Below, piece after piece: positions 25,011 to 32,349 of a stretch of 64,000 bases of DNA. The position numbers and the translations under genes were made by a program. Positions within the stretch are counted from its first letter, which is position 1. Each line of letters opens with the position of its first letter. The notes under the pieces are model-generated. The model made no database searches, had not been told where the DNA came from, and was given only the letters and a program-made list of their open reading frames with translations. Source of the DNA: Pseudomonadota bacterium (GTDB taxonomy: Bacteria; Chloroflexota; UBA6077; JAJPHF01); NCBI GenBank assembly GCA_021325365.1, contig JAJPHF010000155.1, positions 1-64,000 of the forward strand, read 5' to 3'.

Positions 25011-25720
25011 TAGCGCCACCTCCGGGCCTGGACGGACTGAACGGTAAAGAAGAGCGCGGCGGCGATCACGCTCACGAAATAGACGATGTGCCGCGTGTCG
25101 ATCACGCCGCGCGGAAAGTCGTCGAAGTGTCGGGTGATGCTGAGGAAGCGGAACAGGTCGCCGATGCGCCCGCCGGTCATCTGGCTCAGGCCGTCGGCCA
25201 GCCAGAGCAGGAGCAAGATGACGAAGGCCAGGAGAAAGGCGATGATCTGGTTCTGCGTCAGCGACGAGGCGAACAGCCCGATCGCCAGGAACGCGGCGCC
25301 CTGGAGGATGACGCCCAGGTAGGCCGCCGCGATCGGGCCGCGGTCCGGGTTGCCGGCCAGCATGATGACGGCGGGATAGACCAGAGTGATCGCGAGGAGG
25401 ATCAGCAGCAATAGCAGCACGCCCAGGAACTTGCCGAAGACTAGCTCGTAGTCGCGCACCGGCGCGGTGAGCAGCAGCTCCAGCGTGCCCGTGCGCTGCT
25501 CCTCGGCCAGGAGCCGCATGGTGAGCCCGGGCACGACGAACAGGAAGATGACCGCGAAATTGGCGAACAGCGGCTGGATGGACGCCGTCTGCGCCTGGTT
25601 CAGGATCAGCGCGAACAGCACGCTGCTGATGAGCACGAACAGCGCGCCGACCGCGTAGGCCACGGGCGACACGAAGTACGAGCGCAATTCGCGCTGAGCA
25701 ATCGCCCAGATATTACCCAT
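25010..25720 (-). CDS. ABC-2-type permease (GldF-like)
   Basis: A 236-residue integral membrane protein with six predicted helices. It starts with IWAIAQRELRSYFVSPVAYA, a common opening for ABC-2 permeases, and has FVVPGLTMRLLAEEQRTGTLELLLTAPV, the family's most conserved segment. GGGAGAG precedes the ATG. It works with the ATPase encoded 23 bases upstream and the GldG-like protein downstream. The substrate is unknown. Confidence 0.92.
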   Translation of the reverse strand: MGNIWAIAQRELRSYFVSPVAYAVGALFVLISSVLFALILNQAQTASIQPLFANFAVIFLFVVPGLTMRLLAEEQRTGTLELLLTAPVRDYELVFGKFLGVLLLLLILLAITLVYPAVIMLAGNPDRGPIAAAYLGVILQGAAFLAIGLFASSLTQNQIIAFLLAFVILLLLWLADGLSQMTGGRIGDLFRFLSITRHFDDFPRGVIDTRHIVYFVSVIAAALFFTVQSVQARRWR

Positions 25721-25743
25721 CGATTCTCTCCCACCGGGTCAGG

Positions 25744-26706
25744 TCAAGCCTCGACCAGCTCGTCGGCCGATTCGTTCTCTTCGGTGATGATCTCCAGGAA
25801 GATCTCCTCCAGGCTCAGGCGCACGGGCCGCAGCTCGAGCAGGCCCCAGCCCTGCCCCACGACCGTCGCCGCCAGCTGCTCGCGCAGGTCGTGGCCGAGC
25901 GCGCAGGCGACCGTGTAGGTGTTCGTGCCGTCGGCGCCGCCGGCCACGGTCACGTCCATGACGTGCGGCAGGGCGCGGAGCTGGCCGACCACCGCCTCGC
26001 GCGGGCCGCGGACCTCGACCTGGAGCGTCTCGGCGCCGCGCAGCCGCCGCGTCAAGTTCTCGGGCGTGTCCTCGGCGGCGATCTCGCCGTCGTTGATGAT
26101 GAGCACGCGCTGGCAGGTAGCGCTGACCTCGGGCAGGATGTGGGTGCTCAGAATGACGGTGTGATCGCCGGCCAGGCCGCGAATGAGATTCCTCGTCTCG
26201 ATGATCTGCTTCGGGTCGAGGCCAATCGTCGGCTCGTCGAGGATCAGCACGTCCGGATCGGCCACCAGCGCCTGGGCGATGCCGACGCGCTGGCGGTAAC
26301 CTTTCGACAGCTTGCCGATGATCCGGTCGCGCACGTGGGTCAGGTTCAGCGCCTGCATGACGTAGTCGACGCGCGCGCCCTGGTTGCGCCCCGGCACGCC
26401 GCGGATCTTCGCCATGAAGCGCAGGTAGTCGGCTACTTCCATCTCCGTGTAGAGCGGGACGCTCTCGGGCAGGTAGCCGACGTGCCGCCGCGCCTCGATA
26501 GAGTGGGTAAAGACGTTGTAGCCCGCCACCGTGGCCGTGCCGCTGGTCGGCGGCATGTAGCCGGTCAAAATCCGCATGGTGGTCGTCTTGCCGGCGCCAT
26601 TGGGGCCAAGGAAGCCGAGAATCTCGCCCTTCGCCACCTCGAAGTTCAGGTCGCGGATCGCGGCGCGCGGGCCGTAATACTTGGTCAGGTTCTTGACGGT
26701 AATCAT
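25744..26706 (-). CDS. ABC transporter ATP-binding protein (GldA/CcmA-like)
   Basis: A 320-residue ABC-2-type ATPase. Walker A is GPNGAGKTTT, the signature is LSKGYRQRVGIAQAL, Walker B is VLILDEPTIGLD and the H-loop is STHILPE. The C-terminal 100 residues are the accessory domain typical of GldA-like ATPases. The ATG at 26706 follows AGGGAC and begins with the family start MITVKNLTKYYG. The open frame runs 27 codons further upstream without support. First gene of the GldA-GldF-GldG-DUF4340 operon. Confidence 0.92.
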   Translation of the reverse strand: MITVKNLTKYYGPRAAIRDLNFEVAKGEILGFLGPNGAGKTTTMRILTGYMPPTSGTATVAGYNVFTHSIEARRHVGYLPESVPLYTEMEVADYLRFMAKIRGVPGRNQGARVDYVMQALNLTHVRDRIIGKLSKGYRQRVGIAQALVADPDVLILDEPTIGLDPKQIIETRNLIRGLAGDHTVILSTHILPEVSATCQRVLIINDGEIAAEDTPENLTRRLRGAETLQVEVRGPREAVVGQLRALPHVMDVTVAGGADGTNTYTVACALGHDLREQLAATVVGQGWGLLELRPVRLSLEEIFLEIITEENESADELVEA

Positions 26707-26820
26707 AGGCGGTCCCTCGCTAAACAGCCGACGAGAGGTGCGGGATCGAACAGGGCTGCTTCTGGAGTAGTGTAGCCGGGAAGGCATGGCGGCGTGAAGG
26801 GTTATGGCGAGCCGGCCGCG

Positions 26821-27636
26821 CTAGGTCGTCTCGGGCGCCGCCGGGGCGCGCCGCGGGCGCCGCCCCTCCGTCCAGCTCGCGGGCGACGCGCTCAGCACGA
26901 ACACCTGGTCGTCTTCCACTTTGACGGGGATGCGGATGAGCGGCGGCGGCCGGTATGGATACTGGGGCGTGGGCTGGATGACGCCTTCGAGGTCGAAGTT
27001 GGCGCCGTGGCACGGGCAGTCGAACTGGCGGGTGGCCGCGTTCCAATCGACGATGCAGCCCATGTGGGTGCAGATCGCCGAGAGCGCCCGCAGATTCCCG
27101 CTGTCGTTGATCAGGTGGCCCATGATGGCGCCGGCCGTGAACGCCTGCACCGTGCCGGGCGGCACGTCGGCGAGCGTGGCCACCGGGAACCATTCGCCGT
27201 TCACCAGCGTCAGGTCGCGCGACGGATCGGCGCGCTGCGCCGTGCCGCCGGGCGACGGCGCGCCCGGCTCCGCGAAGCGGCCCAGGGCGAAGCCGGCGGC
27301 TCCCGCGGCGGCCGCGAGCGCTGCGGCGCCCGCCGCCAGCGCGCCGCGCCGCGAGACCGCCCGCGGCCGCCCGGGCCGGCCGTCCCGCGCCGCCCGCAAG
27401 CGCCGCCCCAGCTCATCGGCGTACTCCAGGCGCGGCTCGGCCGTCTCGGGGCGCAACTGCTTCAGCAGGGCCGCGACACCGAATAGCTCGGCCTCATCGG
27501 CGCCAGCCGCGGCCGTGGTCGGGCGACGCTCGGCGAGCAGATCGTCGATCGCCGCGTTCAAGCGCTCGGCCGAGGGCAGCACGCGCTCGACGGCGTCGTC
27601 GGCGGCTTCGTGCGGCTCACGCTGGTGGTCGGCCAT
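26821..27636 (-). CDS. Rieske [2Fe-2S] protein with anti-sigma-like N-terminus
   Basis: A 271-residue three-part protein. Residues 1-85 are cytoplasmic and helical (RLNAAIDDLLAERR, AALLKQLRPE, YADELGRRLRAA). They resemble the N-terminal sigma-binding part of small anti-sigma factors. Residues 90-122 are a twin-arginine-like membrane segment (RAVSRRGALAAGAAALAAAA). The rest is a Rieske domain with both ligand loops intact, CTHMGC (about 187) and CPCHGANF (about 204), including the Cys pair that forms the stabilising disulfide. Relatives are subunits of bc1/b6f complexes or dioxygenases, but no cytochrome b gene is nearby. Its start overlaps the ECF sigma gene by 20 bases. It is inferred to be a membrane redox sensor that holds the sigma factor; a plain electron carrier is the alternative. 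Confidence 0.85.
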   Translation of the reverse strand: MADHQREPHEAADDAVERVLPSAERLNAAIDDLLAERRPTTAAAGADEAELFGVAALLKQLRPETAEPRLEYADELGRRLRAARDGRPGRPRAVSRRGALAAGAAALAAAAGAAGFALGRFAEPGAPSPGGTAQRADPSRDLTLVNGEWFPVATLADVPPGTVQAFTAGAIMGHLINDSGNLRALSAICTHMGCIVDWNAATRQFDCPCHGANFDLEGVIQPTPQYPYRPPPLIRIPVKVEDDQVFVLSASPASWTEGRRPRRAPAAPETT

Positions 27637-28207
27637 TCTCTCGTCCTATTGCCGCAGCCTTCTGCACCGCGCGATATTGGAGCACCTTGGCGTGGTTCTC
27701 GGTAATTCCCATCGCCTGGGCGGTCTCCTTGATCGAATAGCCGCGGAGAAAGCGCAGGGTCAACACCTCGCGATAGCGGTCGGGTAACTGCTCCAACAGC
27801 CAGCGGGCCATTCGCGTCGCCGTCTCGTCAGGCCGCACGGCCGCCCCGGCGGGGTCCGGGACGTCCAGGTAGCCCAGGGGGTCCTGCGGCACCCGGCTGC
27901 GGCGTCGCCAATAGTCTGCAAGAGTAGTACGCGCGACCTGGTACAGCCAGGCCTGCACGCTGGCGTCGTCGCGCTCCGGCTCCAGCTGCCGGACGGCCTT
28001 CAGGAAGACCTCGGAGGTCAGGTCCTCGGCCTCCTCCTGGTTGCCAAGCCGGCTGTAGAGGAAGCGGTAGATAGGCACGACGTAGCGGGTGTAAGCGCCC
28101 GCGACCGCCTCGCTCAGCGCCCCCGGCACGGCGGGGGCGTCGAGCCGCCCCACGGCGGGCGGGGGCGAGGCCTCAGCATCGTAATCCGACGGGTAAACCA
28201 CCGACAT
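27617..28207 (-). CDS. ECF-type RNA polymerase sigma factor
   Basis: A 196-residue group-4 sigma factor. Region 2 includes YRFLYSRLGNQEEAEDLTSE, FLKAVRQL and QAWLYQVARTTLADYWRRR. Region 4 includes LPDRYREVLTLRFLRGYSIK and ITENHAKVLQYRAVQK. Region 3 is missing, as in all ECF factors. The N-terminal 35 residues are Pro/Ala-rich. The ribosome site before the ATG is weak. The next gene, which overlaps it, is the Rieske protein with an anti-sigma-like N-terminus. The pair is therefore read as a sigma/anti-sigma module. Confidence 0.95.
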   Translation of the reverse strand: MSVVYPSDYDAEASPPPAVGRLDAPAVPGALSEAVAGAYTRYVVPIYRFLYSRLGNQEEAEDLTSEVFLKAVRQLEPERDDASVQAWLYQVARTTLADYWRRRSRVPQDPLGYLDVPDPAGAAVRPDETATRMARWLLEQLPDRYREVLTLRFLRGYSIKETAQAMGITENHAKVLQYRAVQKAAAIGRENGRPPA

Positions 28208-28265
28208 TCCACGCCCAGTCGCGCTTGGGCCCCGGCCGCGCCGCCGGCAGCCTCCGTCTTGCCCC

Positions 28266-28272
28266 TATGATA
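28266..28272 (-). promoter_or_regulatory. -10 box upstream of the sigma-Rieske operon
   Basis: TATCAT on the minus strand (GGGTATCATAGG), about 60 bases before the sigma start codon. No matching -35 hexamer is obvious, so it could also be an autoregulated ECF-type promoter. Confidence 0.35.
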
Positions 28273-28306
28273 CCCGCTCTCTCGGTGTGCCGGGGACCGC
28301 AAGGCG

Positions 28307-28342
28307 CAGGGAGCCGGCTCGCCTCCGCGAGCCGGCTCCCTG
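28307..28342. terminator. 16-bp perfect hairpin after the glycoside-hydrolase gene
   Basis: CAGGGAGCCGGCTCGC, a CTCC loop, then the exact complement. It lies 28 bases past the stop codon at 28371, on the minus-strand 3' side. Confidence 0.7.
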
Positions 28343-28370
28343 GCCTCGGGTCAGCGCACGGCGGATGGCC

Positions 28371-30623
28371 TTACGGCAGCGTGCCGTTCTGGCGCGCGGC
28401 CTTCAGCGCGTCGTAGGCCGGGCGCGGGCTGCCGTCGGGGTTGGTGATCGACCACCAATACTCCTCGTTTTGCTGCGTCCAGCCCGGCGCGGCCAGGTTC
28501 CACAGCGCCATGACGCCGATCCAGGGCGACCAGTGGTCGCGCGCCCACTCGTAGGCGCCCACGATGTAGTCGGCCTTCTGCTGCTCGGTGACGCGGTGCC
28601 AGGCGTAGGCCGGGTTCACCTCGTCCGACGTCCAGCCGAACTCCTGCAGCCAGACCTGCTTGCCGCTGTCGCCGTTCTTCACCATCACGTCGCGCAGCTG
28701 CTCGACGCGGCGGAAGCTGAAGCTCGGGTCACCGCCGTAGCTCGGATCGGCCGCCACGGCGTCGGGGCTCATGTCGGGCGGGGCCTTGTAGCCGGCGCCG
28801 TGCGCGCCCAGCACGTCGAAGTACTGGCCCGCGCCCGCGTCGTACAGCCACTGCAGGTACACGTCGTCGGGCCGCGCCGTGTCGTCGTTGGTGCCCGTCG
28901 GCGTGAGCCCGGCGCTGATCACCGTGATCTGCGGATCGGCGGCCTTGGCGGCCTCGTACGCGATCTTCAGCATGTTCACGTACTGGCCCGCCTGGTCCTG
29001 GTTGATCGGCTTGTTGCCCCACTCGCGGGTCAGGTTGGGCTCGTTCCAGACCTCGATCGCGTCCACCCGGCCGACGCCCTGGGTCGAGCTGGGGCCGTAG
29101 CGGCTGACGAAGGCATTGACGAAGTCGCCGAAGTCGTTCAGGTCGTCGGGTGGTCCGTTCGGCACCGGGACCGCCTGCGACCAGTCGGGCGCGAAGTCGA
29201 GCCGCGCGATGATCTTGACGCCGGCGTCGTTCGCCGCCTTGACCACGCGGTCGGCCTCGCTCCAGTCGAACTGGCCCTTGTCGGCCCCCTCGATCGCCTG
29301 CCACTGGAAGAGCTGCCGAATCCAGTGGAAGTTCAGGTCCTTGACCTGGTTCAACAGGCGCCCCGTGGCCGCTGGCTCGCCCCAGAGAAACACGCTTACT
29401 CCGTAGTCGGGGCTGGGCGCCTGGTAGGGCGCGCCCGCGAACGTCGCGCTCAGCGTGCTCCAGTCGGTCGGTGCGGGCGGCGGGACGAAGGCGTTGGTGA
29501 GGTCGCTGTCCGGCAGCTCATCCGGGCGCGCCAGCGCCGGCGCGGGGGCGCCCGCCTGGTACTGGTTAATGAACCGGCCCCCCTGCGCCGCGGACGCCAG
29601 GTCGGACGGCACGTTCTGGCCGGTCAGCAGCGACGCGAGCCACGAGCCGAGCGGCAGGCTGGTCGTCGTGCCCGCGTTGCCGTCGTAGGCCATGATGCCG
29701 TTCTCGAAGCGCTGGTAGATCATGCTGGGATTGTTGGGGTCTGGCACCGCGTTGGTCAGCGGCCGGCCCCAGACCTGGAAGGCCACGTAGGGCAGCAGCT
29801 CTTGCGGCTGGTCGCCCGCGGGGAACGCCTCCTGGTAGGTCACGCTGTTCAGGTAGGTCGTCAGGAAGTTCACTTGGGTGCCGTCCGGCATCGTGTCGGG
29901 CACGAGCTGGTAGACGGCGGCGAGCGTCTGCTGCGAGTAGTCGGGCGCGTTCGGGTCCTGCGGCATCATCGCCGCGATGCTCGGGTCGTTGGCGGGGATC
30001 GTCATGCCGTTCACCGTCGTGAACGGGAACGCGTCGCTGTTGCCCAGCGGCACGACGAACACGGTGTTGTCGGGCTGCAGCAGCAGCATCCGGTTCTCGT
30101 AGAGCTGCACGGGGAAGCCCAGGTAGCGGAACTGGTTGGAGATGGGCTGCCCCAGCGTCCGGCTGCCGCCGTGCTGCTGGAAGTAGCGGAAGAAATAGCG
30201 GTTGGCCACACGGTAGCCGGTGCCGGCGAAGTACCGCGCGTCGGCCGCCGGCCGGGCGACCGGGGCGCTCACCGGCAGTGCGACGGCGCTGGGCACGGCA
30301 ACGGCGCTACTATCGTTCTCGGTGGCGCCGGCCGCGGCGGCAGGCCCCGCCCCGAACTCGGGCGCCGGGCCCGCGTCGGCCTCCTGCGTGGCCGGGTCGG
30401 GGGCGCCAAAGCCGGGCGCGGCGTCGGCCGCCGGCTCCGCGGCGTTGGCGGTCGGCGTGCTCTCATCCTGCGCGGCCGCGGCCGCCGGCGCGCTCGCCGC
30501 GCTTGCGAGCTCCGGTGCCACGGCCACGGCGGCAATAGGCCCGCTGGCGGCGGGGGCGGCGGGCGCGGCGCAGGCGGTGAGCAAGAGCAGCGCGACCATC
30601 CCCCAGGTGGTGATCCCTCTCAC
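28371..30623 (-). CDS. Secreted lipoprotein with LGFP-like region and TIM-barrel glycoside hydrolase domain
   Basis: A 750-residue lipoprotein. The signal ends in LLLLTAC and is followed by an Ala/Pro-rich linker to about residue 130. Next comes a segment like surface-anchoring LGFP repeats (GYRVANRYFFRYFQQHGG, TLGQPISNQFRYLGFPVQLY) at about 140-200, a middle region, and a C-terminal TIM barrel from about residue 400. The barrel has IEVWNEPNL with the likely acid/base Glu and VWLQEFGWTSDE with the likely nucleophile Glu. This matches clan GH-A (GH5/GH39-like) enzymes that act on plant or microbial polysaccharides. The start is GTG after AGGGAGGA. A TATAGT -10 box lies at 30687-30692 (minus). 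Substrate unknown. Confidence 0.85.
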   Translation of the reverse strand: MRGITTWGMVALLLLTACAAPAAPAASGPIAAVAVAPELASAASAPAAAAAQDESTPTANAAEPAADAAPGFGAPDPATQEADAGPAPEFGAGPAAAAGATENDSSAVAVPSAVALPVSAPVARPAADARYFAGTGYRVANRYFFRYFQQHGGSRTLGQPISNQFRYLGFPVQLYENRMLLLQPDNTVFVVPLGNSDAFPFTTVNGMTIPANDPSIAAMMPQDPNAPDYSQQTLAAVYQLVPDTMPDGTQVNFLTTYLNSVTYQEAFPAGDQPQELLPYVAFQVWGRPLTNAVPDPNNPSMIYQRFENGIMAYDGNAGTTTSLPLGSWLASLLTGQNVPSDLASAAQGGRFINQYQAGAPAPALARPDELPDSDLTNAFVPPPAPTDWSTLSATFAGAPYQAPSPDYGVSVFLWGEPAATGRLLNQVKDLNFHWIRQLFQWQAIEGADKGQFDWSEADRVVKAANDAGVKIIARLDFAPDWSQAVPVPNGPPDDLNDFGDFVNAFVSRYGPSSTQGVGRVDAIEVWNEPNLTREWGNKPINQDQAGQYVNMLKIAYEAAKAADPQITVISAGLTPTGTNDDTARPDDVYLQWLYDAGAGQYFDVLGAHGAGYKAPPDMSPDAVAADPSYGGDPSFSFRRVEQLRDVMVKNGDSGKQVWLQEFGWTSDEVNPAYAWHRVTEQQKADYIVGAYEWARDHWSPWIGVMALWNLAAPGWTQQNEEYWWSITNPDGSPRPAYDALKAARQNGTLP

Positions 30624-30840
30624 GCGTCCTCCCTGTTCGACAGCGAGTTGTCGGTCGCCCGTCCGGCAACCGGCACAGACTCAACGACTATAGCGAAGCG
30701 AGGGGCGCCCGCTCCAGCGTTTGGCGGGCGGCAGCGATCGCGCCGACCGGAGACATTGTGCGGCCTCGGGGCCAGCCGCGCGCCGCCCGGCGCCGTCACG
30801 AGGCTATCACAAAGGCCGGCGGGCGGGGCAGCCCCCGGAG

Positions 30841-30895
30841 ATGCAGGGGCGCTCCCCTGCCGGGGGGCTTAGGGGGTGTCCCCCCAGCTCCCCCC
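30841..30895. repeat. G/C-rich repeat, left copy flanking glyS
   Basis: CCCCTGCCGGGGGGCTTAGG followed by GGGTGTCCCCCCA. An inverted relative lies at 32301-32340, so the two flank the GlyRS gene. The remaining bases of the gap 30624-30840 show only the upstream promoter of the leftward gene. Confidence 0.5.
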
Positions 30896-30902
30896 TTCTT
30901 CC

Positions 30903-30908
30903 TCTATA
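30903..30908 (+). promoter_or_regulatory. -10 box of glyS
   Basis: TATACT in CCTCTATACTCC, about 60 bases before the TTG start. No T-box leader features (specifier loop, antiterminator) were seen. Confidence 0.35.
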
Positions 30909-30967
30909 CTCCTCCTGCAATCATGCCGCCCCCAGTCCTGGGGGTTTCGGTCCCCGGAGGCAGCGCT

Positions 30968-32296
30968 TTGGCACACACCTACCGTATCGACGATATGAGC
31001 AAAATCGTGTCGCTCGCGAAGCGGCGCGGGTTCGTCTTCCCCGGCAGCGAGATCTACGGCGGTTTCGGCAACTCCTGGGACTACGGCCCGCTCGGCGTGC
31101 TCCTCAAGGAGAACATCAAGGCGGCCTGGATGCGCGCGATGGTGCAGGAGCGCGACGACGTCGTGCCGATCGAGAGCGCCATCATCATGAACCCGCGCGT
31201 GTGGGTCGCGTCGGGCCACGTCGGCGGCTTCTCCGACCCGCTGGTCGAGTGCAAGGAGTGCCACATGCGCTGGCGCGCCGACCAGCTCGAGGAGAACAAG
31301 TGCCCCAACTGCGGCGGCGAGCTATCCGAGCCGCGCCAGTTCAACCTGATGTTCAAGACCTACGTCGGTCCCGTCGAGGAGGACGCTGCTATCGCCTACC
31401 TGCGTCCCGAGACGGCGCAGGGCATGTTCGTGAACTTCAAGAACGTGCTCACCACCATGCGGCTGAAGCTGCCATTCGGCATCGCCCAGATCGGCAAGTC
31501 GTTCCGCAACGAGATCACGCCCGGCAACTTCATCTTCCGCACGCGCGAGTTCGAGCAGATGGAGCTAGAGTTCTTCGTCCGCCCGGGCACCGCCGACGAA
31601 TGGTACGCTCACTGGTCGCAGGCGCGGTACGACTGGTACGTGCGCTACGGCATGCGGCCCGAGAGCCTCCGCATGCGCCCGCACGAGGCCGAGGAGCTAG
31701 CCCACTACGCCCGCGGCTGCGTCGACGTGGAATACCATTATCCGTTCGGCTGGGGGGAGCTAGAGGGCATCGCCAATCGCGGCGACTTCGACCTCCGCGT
31801 CCACGAGGAGGCGAGCGGCGAGGAGCTGCGCTTCTTCGACGAGGAGACGCGCGAGCACATCCGCCCCGCGGTCATCGAGCCGGCGGCAGGCGCCACCCGC
31901 AGCACGCTGGCCTTCCTGCTCGACGCCTACGACGAGGAGCAGATCACCGAGGGCGACAAGCAGGACACGCGCGTCGTCCTCCACTTCCACCCGGCGCTGG
32001 CGCCCTACAAGGCCGCCGTGCTGCCGCTGCTCCGCAACCGCCCGCCGCTCATCGCGCTGGCCCAGGAGGTCCACCAGGCGCTGCGCCGCCACCTCATGGT
32101 CGCCTATGACGAGACGGGCGCTATCGGCCGCCGCTACCGCCGGCAGGACGAGATCGGCACCCCCTACTGCCTGACGGTCGACTTCCAGAGCCTGGAAGAC
32201 CGCACCGTGACCGTCCGCGACCGCGACTCGATGGAGCAGATCCGCCTGCCCATCGCGGAGCTGGTCGCCTGGCTGCGCGAGAAGGTACAGGGATGA
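30968..32296 (+). CDS. glyS: Glycyl-tRNA synthetase (single-chain alpha2 type)
   Basis: A 442-residue class II synthetase that charges tRNA-Gly. It has KRRGFVFPGSEIYGGFGNSW, then IESAIIMNPRVWVASGHVGGF, a zinc-knuckle-like CKECHMRWRAD plus CPNCGG insertion, and MFKTYVGPVEEDAAIAYLRP as motif 1/2 region. Motif 2 reads IAQIGKSFRNEITPGNFIFR. The anticodon-binding domain lies at the C-terminus. This is the homodimeric type found in Archaea, eukaryotes and several bacterial phyla including Chloroflexota, not the alpha2-beta2 type of Proteobacteria. The TTG at 30968 is chosen for the GGAGG upstream. An ATG at 30995 is possible but has no ribosome site. Confidence 0.95.
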   Translation: MAHTYRIDDMSKIVSLAKRRGFVFPGSEIYGGFGNSWDYGPLGVLLKENIKAAWMRAMVQERDDVVPIESAIIMNPRVWVASGHVGGFSDPLVECKECHMRWRADQLEENKCPNCGGELSEPRQFNLMFKTYVGPVEEDAAIAYLRPETAQGMFVNFKNVLTTMRLKLPFGIAQIGKSFRNEITPGNFIFRTREFEQMELEFFVRPGTADEWYAHWSQARYDWYVRYGMRPESLRMRPHEAEELAHYARGCVDVEYHYPFGWGELEGIANRGDFDLRVHEEASGEELRFFDEETREHIRPAVIEPAAGATRSTLAFLLDAYDEEQITEGDKQDTRVVLHFHPALAPYKAAVLPLLRNRPPLIALAQEVHQALRRHLMVAYDETGAIGRRYRRQDEIGTPYCLTVDFQSLEDRTVTVRDRDSMEQIRLPIAELVAWLREKVQG

Positions 32297-32300
32297 AGGG

Positions 32301-32340
32301 GTAGTGGGGGACACCCCCACGCCCCCGGCAGGAGACACCG
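32301..32340. repeat. G/C-rich repeat, right copy flanking glyS, inverted
   Basis: The reverse complement, TCTCCTGCCGGGGGCGTGGG followed by GGTGTCCCCCA, matches the left copy at 30841-30895 with a few substitutions. It sits between convergent genes. Confidence 0.5.
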
Positions 32341-32349
32341 GCGCCTCGC

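Noticed and set aside
28287..30872. A very long open frame on the plus strand opposite the glycoside-hydrolase gene
   Set aside because: It is Arg/Val/Gly-rich, has no recognisable domain, and covers a gene with clear catalytic motifs. It is a shadow of G/C-rich codon use.
30899..30967. T-box riboswitch before glyS
   Set aside because: The leader is too short and lacks the conserved T-box sequence and antiterminator.
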